Shown here: in pieces, positions 19,239 to 26,285 of the stretch
How positions within the stretch are numbered: position 1 is the stretch's first letter
Layout of the letters: each line of letters opens with the position of its first letter
Assembly: GCA_964058805.1 (NCBI GenBank)
Contig: CAXKVV010001886.1
Location: forward strand, 1 to 26,285
Length of the DNA stretch: 26,285 nucleotides
Origin: Schoenoplectus triqueter
Taxonomy: Eukaryota > Streptophyta > Magnoliopsida > Poales > Cyperaceae
Direction: 5' to 3'
Translations under genes and position numbers: made by a program
The notes under the pieces: model-generated
What the model saw: only the letters and a program-made list of their open reading frames with translations
Told to the model about the DNA's origin: nothing
Databases searched by the model: none

Positions 19239-20503
19239 TGTTAGTTTGTAATAATCTTGAAGTCAATAATACGATAAATTTGTTATATAAAGCTTTGTTC
19301 ATGAATTGGATATTTAAACGATATTTTGTTTTCTTGAGTATTATTGAATTTATGAATCATTCCGAGTTCATGACTGGAATTGTGAAACTTCATAATATAG
19401 AATATACTCTTAAAAGTCACTAACCAAGGTAATTAGCAGGAACACTAATTAACCGTTATGAGGTTAGTATGTGGATTAAATGATGGTCAAGTTTTACAGA
19501 CCATAGACAAAGAGTTGTCATTTTAATCACATAGATAGATGTTCAAGGAACATCGTATTTGATAGACCCCGAATGAAACATTAAATGGAATTGTGTTCGT
19601 GTCATTAATGTTTTCGTTCAGTATTAAATTCTAAAGTATGAGGTATTCATCTTTCCTATATAAGATATGTATGTGTGTGATTTCTACCAAACGTTATCCG
19701 TAAAAGGTGGCTATAAAGGTAGCTCTTCGGTATACATAACTTATGCGGAGGAAGAGATGGTTTGCCAAAAGTACTATTGTCCCTCGTATTTCTATACGAG
19801 TTATAGCATCACTGGGCCCCTTGATAGAGTAAGATTATCTGCTAGCAGTATAATTACAAGAGTAATTATATTTGATAATTTACTCAGGATCAAGAAAAGA
19901 TTAAGTTTGCAAGGATGACACATACCTACCTTGAAACTGATCTGATAGCTATGAGACAAAAGAATTAAACACAAGTAAATAGTTTACTGGATCATGATAT
20001 TGTACAGTACATCATCATCTGTGTAATTGGATGGTCATAGTGCATTCTGCCAGATGCCTCCTATGATTATAGAAGTTAAAACGGTTTTAACTCTATTTAC
20101 CAACATAACACGGATCCTGTCGGGTCACACCGTATAGGAGTTAATCGGAGAATCTTATTGATTAATTATGAATTGTTTATAATTAATAATAAGATGGTTA
20201 TAATTAATTATATATGATATAATTATATTTGTCATAGAGATGACAAGAAGCAAAAATCAGATTGAATTTATAACGTGTTGGACACGTCGTATAAATTCGC
20301 CGAAACAACAACCGAGAAAAATATAATTGTAGATGACAATTATATATATTTGATTTGGATTTTAAAATGTTAATTATGGATTTGAATTATGGGCCAAAGC
20401 CCATTTATAATTAAAGTCTTAATTAATAATTAAAAGCCCAAAATCAGAAAAGCCCCAAAAAGCCCAAAATCCGAAAAGCCCAAAAAGGCCCATGATGACC
20501 TCC

Positions 20504-20663
20504 AAGGGTATTTTGGTAATTTGTCCAAAAGCCCAAGGGTATTTCGGTAATTTGGCCAAAAAGCCCAATGGCGTTTTGGTAAATTGGATGAACTTTAAGG
20601 GTATTTTGGTCTTTTCACTTTGAAACCTCCTTACTATTCACGAGGGCATTTTGGTAATTTGCC
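20504..20663. repeat. Dispersed GGGTATTTTGGTAATTTG repeats in the solo LTR U3
   Basis: Five variants of (A)GGGTATTTTGGTAATTTG occur between 20,504 and 20,663, upstream of the TATA box, interleaved with AAAAGCCCAA motifs. They look like U3 regulatory or slippage repeats. Confidence 0.75.
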
Positions 20664-20677
20664 AATCTCACATTTTC

Positions 20678-20685
20678 TATAAATA
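20678..20685 (+). promoter_or_regulatory. TATA box of the solo LTR
   Basis: TATAAATA in the context CTATAAATAGAGG, followed by a CT-rich leader about 45 bp downstream. A typical plant LTR promoter core. Confidence 0.75.
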
Positions 20686-21099
20686 GAGGGGTAGGGTGAG
20701 AGAGAAACTCCCACCAAATCAGTTCTACTTTCTCTCTCCCGGTATACGGTTGTTTCAGAATTCACGGGATCGGTGAATAGTGTTTTTACGAAAGTTGCGG
20801 TATTTCTGCACATTTGTGAAACAGAATTACTGCGAGTCGTGAATAGTACTATTTCGTCTTTTTCTCGGGTGAATAGTGTTTTTGCGAAAAACCGCGGTTT
20901 ACAGTATTTCTGGCAAAAGAAATAAACCGCTCTCTGGTCAGTCCTGGTGGATAACCTACAGAGGCATCAGACGTTTGGTGCTCCGAGACAAGCCGATTTT
21001 CATTCCAATTAAAATTTGGAAGCGAGGTATAACATCTTATATTAATCTATTTAATTGTTAAGTAGATTAATATTTTAGAAATCAATCATGGAGTAGATC

Positions 21100-21293
21100 A
21101 ATAAAGGTTTAAAGAGGTGTGTATCTCTCGGTAATCATCCGACACATCACTTTAACCCTAAGCTTAAGTTAGAAGTAAAATAATATTTTACCGTCTTTTG
21201 TAAAGGATTAAATGTCTGTAACTCTCGGTTATTATCCGACATACTTTAATCCCTAACTTAAGTAGAAGTAAAATTTTTGTTCTACGGTCTTTC
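21100..21293. repeat. Tandem duplication of about 95 bp near the LTR 3' end
   Basis: Two diverged copies (about 21,103-21,200 and 21,201-21,293) share TCTCGGT.AT.ATCCGACA, CTTTAA.CCC, AACTTAAG and AGAAGTAAAAT, and both end in a C(G)GTCTTT block. Confidence 0.8.
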
Positions 21294-21338
21294 CGCAGCT
21301 TGAGCATTAATGGGATTTGGGCATTCCGAATCCCAACA

Positions 21339-21343
21339 ATACC
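21339..21343. repeat. Solo LTR target-site duplication, right copy
   Basis: ATACC directly after the terminal CCCAACA, identical to 19,234-19,238. Confidence 0.88.
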
Positions 21344-22023
21344 GACCAGATAAAAATCCAGCATCGATAGTTAAGACTGGTCGTAAATAAGGCCATGCTG
21401 CAATACACGGTCCAAATGCCCATGCAACACGATCGAAAATTTCAACACCGAATTTTGTTGATGGCACTGTCTCTATGATGTATTTTGTGCCACATGTGGA
21501 ATTTTGTATGGCTGCTAGCAGAGACAGAAGCATTTCATATGACCTCCCAACTACCAAATAGGTCTGCAATTGTCAGTTCTCTTTCTCTCCATAATTTATT
21601 ATAACTCGGTTGTACTGTGGGGAACTTTTGTCTAACCAAACCCCTTGCTTCTTTAACTGTCATTTCTAAGTTGTCTCTCAACCGATTCTTAACAATATCT
21701 TCTATCATTCTGGAAGTCATTTGATTGTGGTCCGCTCTAGTAGCACTGCCAAAACAAGAGTGCTCGAGCGGATTTGTTTTGATCTCCCAAATACCCGTTA
21801 TATTGGGTGTGGCATACATCCTCCATAAATAGTTAGAATCTTTACATTTCATCACTAATTTTGATTTGCTGCTATTTGTTACCTCTAATTCTATATTCTG
21901 TTGAACATGAAAATCAACGATTTTCACTTTCAACTCTGATTTCGTACTGAACTGCTGAACGACACCAAATTGTTCATCAATTCTAGGTGGTTTGCGAAAA
22001 TAAGGCTCGTCTGCATATGGCAT
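21339..22023 (-). pseudogene. MULE transposase N-terminal DNA-binding domain and start of DDE domain
   Basis: The frame at 21,535-22,023 reads YFRKPPRIDEQFGVVQQFST, KSELKVKIVDFHVQQNIELE, CKDSNYLWRMYA, EHSCFGSATRADHNQMTSRM, IEDIVKNRLRD and PSYNKLWRERE, matching the MuDR N-terminal (DBD_Tnp_Mut) domain. After a frame change near 21,550 it continues YEMLLSLLAAIQNS, FDRVAWAFGPCIAAWPYLRP and VLTIDAGFLSGRY, holding the first catalytic Asp. It is cut there by the solo LTR. Confidence 0.92.
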
Positions 22024-22700
22024 TGGCGTATTATCAGCAAATTATGCACACGGGTGCTTCATTCCCCGATTGATAAAAGGAACAAACATTTGCCACTCTC
22101 TAACTATTTCTTCGACATCTACCGCATCATCAGTTTCATCAATATTTATATCTGTTGCATCCTGGATGTCATCCTCCTCGACATCCAGGTGTCACTCTTC
22201 CTCTTCGTCATCCTCATCCACATCCATATTTTTTACCGAAACACGGGATGATCACTACTCTCGAGCTCGGGAGTGGGTTCTTTCCTCAGCCATTACTGGA
22301 TTACTACTTCCAGAAATACTAGTTGGATCATAGTTATCAGAACTGGATATTAGTTCGGATTCAACTACTAGCTCCAGTGTTTTATACCCGGGTAAGTGGT
22401 ACGGAGCTGTTGTTTTAATCATTCCCCAAATTTCATCAGAAATAACCCCAAATAAGCTATAAAAAAACCACTCGAACCTGCTGGGGCAGTGTTGATCTGT
22501 GCACTAATGTTGATATTGAATTGGCCAGGGAGCAGCTCCAAACCAGCATGAATCTGCCTCTTCAAGTCATGAAAATTGATTACCTCGTCGGCAGAAAATG
22601 TGCACGCGGCTTGAATATCGTAATCCGTTCCATGAGAAGTTTTCAAAATTTGACCTCCGTGATACACATTGATCAGCAACATTTTCGTTTCTACAGTATG
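22024..22700 (-). pseudogene. MULE transposase N-terminal leader (frameshifted)
   Basis: The minus strand starts MLLINVYHGGQILKTSHGTD (22,682 downwards) and continues FHDLKRQIHAGLELLPGQFN and INTAPAGSSGF, the leader typical of this MULE class. It then changes frame near 22,450. Downstream, an acidic stretch (about 22,150-22,220) is read in other frames with stops. The start at 22,682 is the first Met before the conserved NVYHGG block. Confidence 0.82.
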
Positions 22701-22944
22701 AACGATTTTCTCTATTGTTAGTGTATTTTAATTTTACAGCAAAAATTAATAGTCCAAATAGAAAAAAAATATACAACGTTGATGACACGAGAGTGGTGAA
22801 TACGGATCGAACCTTGATCTGTCGAAAAATAAATTTCCAGTTTGAAACTCTTGCAATAGTAACAATGACGATTTTGAAGAAATGGTTAGCTGAAAGAAGA
22901 TGAAAAAGAAATGTACTGGGTGTGCTATATAATAGCATGATGCT

Positions 22945-23005
22945 GGGACCGAGTTTAAAACTCGGTTCCAGGTGTACTGGGCCGAATTTAAAACTCGATC
23001 CAGAT
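22945..23005. repeat. Degenerate hairpin motifs next to the right TIR
   Basis: ACCGAGTTTAAAACTCGGT and CGAATTTAAAACTCG are weaker copies of the GAGTTT...AAACTC hairpin found in the TIRs. Confidence 0.7.
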
Positions 23006-23034
23006 ACCTGTAATTTTCAAATATACTGCGTGTG

Positions 23035-23232
23035 TTTATTTTAAATTTTGTTGTGATATTTTAGATCAATCTACTGACTGTTGTGTTTTATTTTTAATAT
23101 AACACATAAACGTAAAAAAAAATTCCGGACCCGAGTTTCAAACTCGGATCTGATTATTTGTGCAAAACTGAGAAGAGAGATGACTAGTTTACTATATTTA
23201 TTTGTTTTATTTATCAAAATAAAAAAATGTGC
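23035..23232. repeat. MULE right terminal inverted repeat (198 bp)
   Basis: Reverse complement of 17,463-17,731 apart from the extra palindrome on the left. Carries one GAGTTTCAAACTC hairpin near 23,130-23,150. Confidence 0.95.
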
Positions 23233-23241
23233 TCACAACAC
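23233..23241. repeat. MULE target-site duplication, right copy
   Basis: TCACAACAC, identical to 17,454-17,462. Confidence 0.9.
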
Positions 23242-24109
23242 ATATTTCTCTCTTCTACATCTACTTCATCTTAATCTCTTCCTCCGAATCAGTGAGGTAT
23301 TGCTCCCGTTCCCCCACAGGCTCATCTCAAAGAGGAGATACTATTTGCGGATGTGAGGTTACCGTAACAGATGCAGATACTGTAGGAACCGTGAGTCATG
23401 TAGCAGAAAACACTGTAGCTCAAAGAAATTTATTAATTTTAAATATATTTTATAAAATAATAAAATTAAAAAAATTATTAAGTACAACAGTTATAATAAC
23501 TCCGCTATACAGATTTGTTAACCGTTCATTTCAAATTCGGTCTCTCAGGCTTGTGGGCTCCGGGGTAAAATAAATACAGGTGATGTATTTGTGCAATTAA
23601 ACATACATCTGTACTAGAATGATATATTTTTTGCAGGTATTTAGAATGGATTTAGCCTTCTACACGTTCTTAAAACGGGCCATGCTTTCTTTTGAGATAA
23701 AAAAAATGTTACAAAGTTTTCCAATTTCAAATGTTTATAAAAGAGTTTTTTTCTTTTAATTTTTAAACCTACACGAATATGCTTGAAAAATAATCAAACA
23801 AATTTACCTTGTTAGCTCAAAAATAATTTTTGGCTCATCATTGTACTACTGGGTTAACAATATTGTTACATATTTAAATTCGGTATATTTTTCAAACTTG
23901 TATATGCTAACCAAAAAAAAAAACAGATCAAAAAATCAGTCTTACGAATGAAAAAGCGCCATAGCATTTTTTCACATTTAACGCGTTTTAAATTTTTGAG
24001 ATTTTTGAGATTTTATACCAATTCAGTTTTTTGGGTTTATGCCAGTTAAACTTAAAGGATTTAAACACAACTAAATTTAGGGTTCATACTAGATGTGTCA
24101 ATGGGTCGA
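23242..24109. other. Intergenic, nothing recognised
   Basis: Should continue the sequence into which the MULE inserted, but I see no copia LTR or primer-binding site. The first 200 bp are less AT-rich and open in one frame (23,229-23,573, plus) without a recognisable domain. Confidence 0.45.
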
Positions 24110-24240
24110 GTCAAATCAGATCGGATCGACTCATCATTATTTTATTATTTATCTTGTTCTTACACGTTTAAAATTGAATCAAAATTTTTTTGAACTGACC
24201 CGACTCAAAGGGTCATGAGTCGATTCGATCTGATTCAAAT
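24110..24240. repeat. Inverted repeat, hAT-MITE-like GGGTCGAGTC motif
   Basis: GTCAAATCAGATCGGATCGA and the following CTCAT (24,110-24,134) are mirrored at 24,215-24,240 with a few mismatches. A TGTCAATGGGTCGAGTC stretch precedes it, reminiscent of plant hAT-derived MITEs. No outer ends or duplication are resolved. Confidence 0.45.
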
Positions 24241-24329
24241 AAAATAATTAAGTATATATTAATAACTTTTACTTATTATAGGTAATTTAATATTAGTTAA
24301 TATATAATTAAGAGTTATGTTATGGTCCC

Positions 24330-24673
24330 TGTGAAGCGCCATGGAGTCAATACTTCATACTTAAATTTATAATTTTAAATCAAAAATAAATGATTTAAAC
24401 TGTTCAATCTAATCTCTATATGAAAATGTGTTAGCAAACTATATTTATATTTTTTTGCTGATGGGGGAGAAAACCATTATTTTTGGACCAACTAGAATTC
24501 TCAAATCATTTTCTCCCCCATCAGAAAAATAACAATAAATTTAAAAAAAATATATAATTTAATTTGCTAATATATTTTGACATGAAGATTAAAATTAAAT
24601 AATTTAGATCATCTATTTTTTATTTAAAATTATAAATCTAAGTCGATGCACCACCCTCGTGGTGCTTCGCACA
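24330..24673. mobile_element. Foldback MITE with perfect inner palindrome
   Basis: The left end TGTGAAGCGCCA and right end TGGTGCTTCGCACA are inverted copies with small differences. Inverted similarity continues inward for most of the element (TTTATAATTTTAAAT, AGATGAT/AAATGAT, TTAGCAAA). The core has a 16-nt perfect inverted pair CTGATGGGGGAGAAAA (24,458-24,473 and 24,509-24,524). No coding capacity and no clear duplication, so the superfamily is unassigned. Confidence 0.7.
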
Positions 24674-25640
24674 ACATTAAAATACAACTTTATGATTAAT
24701 CTTATTTTATGTATATATAACATTTGAATAACATTAAATCATAAAATAAATAAAAATAATTAAACAATTTGAGTTAGATCCATCTGTGACGGATCAAAAA
24801 ACCTTAATCCATATCAGACCTATTAAATATCAACTATTATTAAATTTTATTATAAAAAAACTTAACAACACATTGTACCCCCATACTCAAAAAAATTATT
24901 ATATTTTTGTACATTGTATTTTATTAAAAAATAAATTAATTTTATTTAAAAATTTAAGAGAATTTATGTAAATTATATTTAAGTAAAGTATATCATTTAT
25001 TTATAATAAAATTAATATTAAATATAGGGTCCATGGACAGATTTTAGACAGAAAGTATAAAAAGTAGTTTATATACATTTGGTTTTTATTTTAATGTAAA
25101 CTAAATGACTTCAAATTTCAACAGTTTAAAAATAAAATTCTTGATATATCATCAAAGAATACTAAATTACATAAAATTTTTATATAGAAGTTTATAAGAT
25201 TCTTTTATTTTTTTCTAAAAAAAAAGAAGAAAAGTCATCGTTCATGGTTAAGTAACAATTGTCCTGCGATCAGATAGTTCATTTAGCTTTTGGCCCTTTG
25301 CTAACAATAGCTGGTACAAAAGGACCTGCCCGTTAATTGAGAAATAATGAATTGCATTTGGTCCATATAGATGTGAATATATGATGTATATGATGGACAG
25401 GGCTACGGACAGTCGGACAAAATAGTGTTTCTTCATTGGTACTGACAGGTGTACCCACCAGCACAAAACACCCATCATTTCTTTCCTTTTCAATGAATGA
25501 AAACAGCAGTTTACTCTTCTCAAATGATCGCTGTAAGGCACTTTGTCTAGGTGAAGACTTGACCTTTCGCGCACAAGTTTCCAATGTGCACCAACCCCTA
25601 TGAATATTTACCAAAAAAACAAGAAAAGAAAACAAGACAG
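24674..25640. other. AT-rich intergenic, no gene seen
   Basis: Open frames at 25,248-25,635 (minus) overlap each other and have no recognisable content. Nothing else could be supported. Confidence 0.45.
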
Positions 25641-25916
25641 TCCTTCAGGCTTCAGCCCTCCCTGCGGGCACGGCCGGTGCAATAGGCTGTGGAGACGATC
25701 AGACGATAAACAAACAAGTATCAGTGATTCGAGCGCATATCCTCTACAGTGGGCAATCTGTAAAGTAATAGAGATGGATCAGTTTTGAATATAAAACCGT
25801 ACAATTTACTGTAACAGACAGTGTTGAGATTCGCACAAAAAACTTTTCACGGATGAGATGATAGGAATTTCAGTGGATTCAGCGTGCACAAAATCAATTA
25901 AAAAGTTACAATGACA

Positions 25917-26249
25917 TTAAACAACAATGAGGCACAGCACAGAGAATCGAAATAGCCGTTCAAAAATTGCCTTGAAGAAATCGAGAGTAGTTGGGATTCT
26001 CTGAGGCGCATTGAAGAAGCTGTCAGGAATTGCGCATAGTTTCTCTCCTCGAAGCGCGATGGCGGATGGCCCCGATGGCCCATGGCAGATGGGAGTGGCA
26101 CTGCCATTGAACACTAAGAACTCCCTGACCCCTCCTCTGTCCTTCATCGTCCTTTCCAACTGCGCCTCTGCTATTACCCCTGCCCCCCTCCCCTGGTCTA
26201 TTTCGTGCACATCCCCTGGCCCCAGCTGGTAGCTGCCCGGCTGCCCCAC
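25917..26249 (-). CDS. Unrecognised minus-strand coding candidate, possibly a 3' exon
   Basis: A 110-codon frame at the window edge starts just after an in-frame stop upstream, near a GAG|GTAAAA donor-like site at about 26,262, so any exon boundary is unresolved. It contains LERTMKDRGGVREFLVFNGS and RGEKLCAIPDSFFNAPQR and ends in a hydrophobic tail (FSVLCLIVV). I do not recognise a family. The local GC rise (about 26,040-26,285) against an AT-rich background suggests a transcribed gene nearby. An opposite-strand frame (26,011-26,232) is equally open, so coding status and strand are doubtful. Confidence 0.25.
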   Translation of the reverse strand: MGQPGSYQLGPGDVHEIDQGRGAGVIAEAQLERTMKDRGGVREFLVFNGSATPICHGPSGPSAIALRGEKLCAIPDSFFNAPQRIPTTLDFFKAIFERLFRFSVLCLIVV

Positions 26250-26285
26250 ATTGTAGCCTTTTTACCTCTCCCCAGGGCCCTGCTC

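Larger units (their letters stand above)
19239..21338 (+). mobile_element. Solo LTR, 2,100 bp, inside the MULE transposase
   Basis: Starts TGTTAGTTTG and ends GAATCCCAACA (TG...CA), bounded by the 5-bp duplication ATACC. No polyprotein, primer-binding site or second LTR is present, so a solo LTR left by LTR-LTR recombination is most likely. A TATA box (TATAAATA, 20,678-20,685) is followed by a pyrimidine-rich leader, fixing the plus orientation. It contains repeats at 20,504-20,663 and 21,100-21,293. The lineage is uncertain. Removing it restores an uninterrupted transposase reading across the junction. Confidence 0.92.
17463..23232 (-). mobile_element. Mutator-like element (MULE), structurally complete, transposase dead
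   Basis: Long terminal inverted repeats (17,463-17,731 and 23,035-23,232) and a perfect 9-bp duplication on both sides define a 5,770-bp element. Without the 2,100-bp LTR inserted in it, the MULE is about 3.67 kb. The minus strand encodes a MuDR-type transposase with an N-terminal domain, DDE core and SWIM zinc finger, broken by stops, frameshifts and the LTR. The TIRs remain alike over about 200 bp, so the ends could still be substrates for a transposase supplied in trans (inference). Confidence 0.95.

Noticed and set aside
19239..21338. Complete LTR retrotransposon rather than a solo LTR
   Set aside because: No internal direct terminal repeats, primer-binding site or polyprotein fragments are present in the 2.1 kb.
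22567..22938. 123-codon minus-strand frame near the MULE start
   Set aside because: It overlaps the recognisable transposase leader in another frame and is Phe/Ser-rich without a motif.

Overview
This is nuclear DNA from a flowering plant, most likely a eudicot. The evidence is one intron-containing ZIP metal-transporter gene with GT-AG splice sites, an AT-rich background, and plant-type transposable elements: Ty1/copia, a Mutator-like element (MULE), solo LTRs and foldback MITEs. The species cannot be named from the sequence alone.

Layout. 1-1.8 kb is an LTR-like segment with a TATA box and a 22-bp tandem repeat. 1.8-8.8 kb is AT-rich intergenic DNA holding a short foldback near 2.2 kb, an hAT-type MITE-like element (3.78-4.2 kb), a GC-rich 58-bp minisatellite (5.56-6.04 kb) beside an inverted repeat, and a foldback MITE (7.1-7.4 kb). 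8.84-11.9 kb is the only convincing host gene. It encodes a ZIP-family zinc/iron transporter resembling plant ZIP4/IRT3. Upstream lies a perfect copy of the zinc-deficiency response element ATGTCGACAT, and a G-box follows 36 bp later.

12.2-17.45 kb is a decayed copia retrotransposon on the minus strand, with recognisable gag, protease, integrase, reverse transcriptase and RNase H pieces. 17.46-23.23 kb is a complete but dead MULE. It has TIRs of about 200-270 bp, a perfect 9-bp target-site duplication and a broken minus-strand transposase. A 2,100-bp solo LTR with a perfect 5-bp duplication sits inside the transposase DDE domain, at 19,239-21,338. 23.2-25.6 kb is AT-rich and carries two more foldback repeats. 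The right edge is locally GC-rich and may hold the 3' end of an unrecognised minus-strand gene.

The clearest functional story is the ZIP gene with a canonical bZIP19/23-type zinc-deficiency site in its promoter. The clearest structural story is a transposon nest whose insertion boundaries can be read to the base. I found no RNA genes, no CRISPR array and no obviously new multi-gene system.
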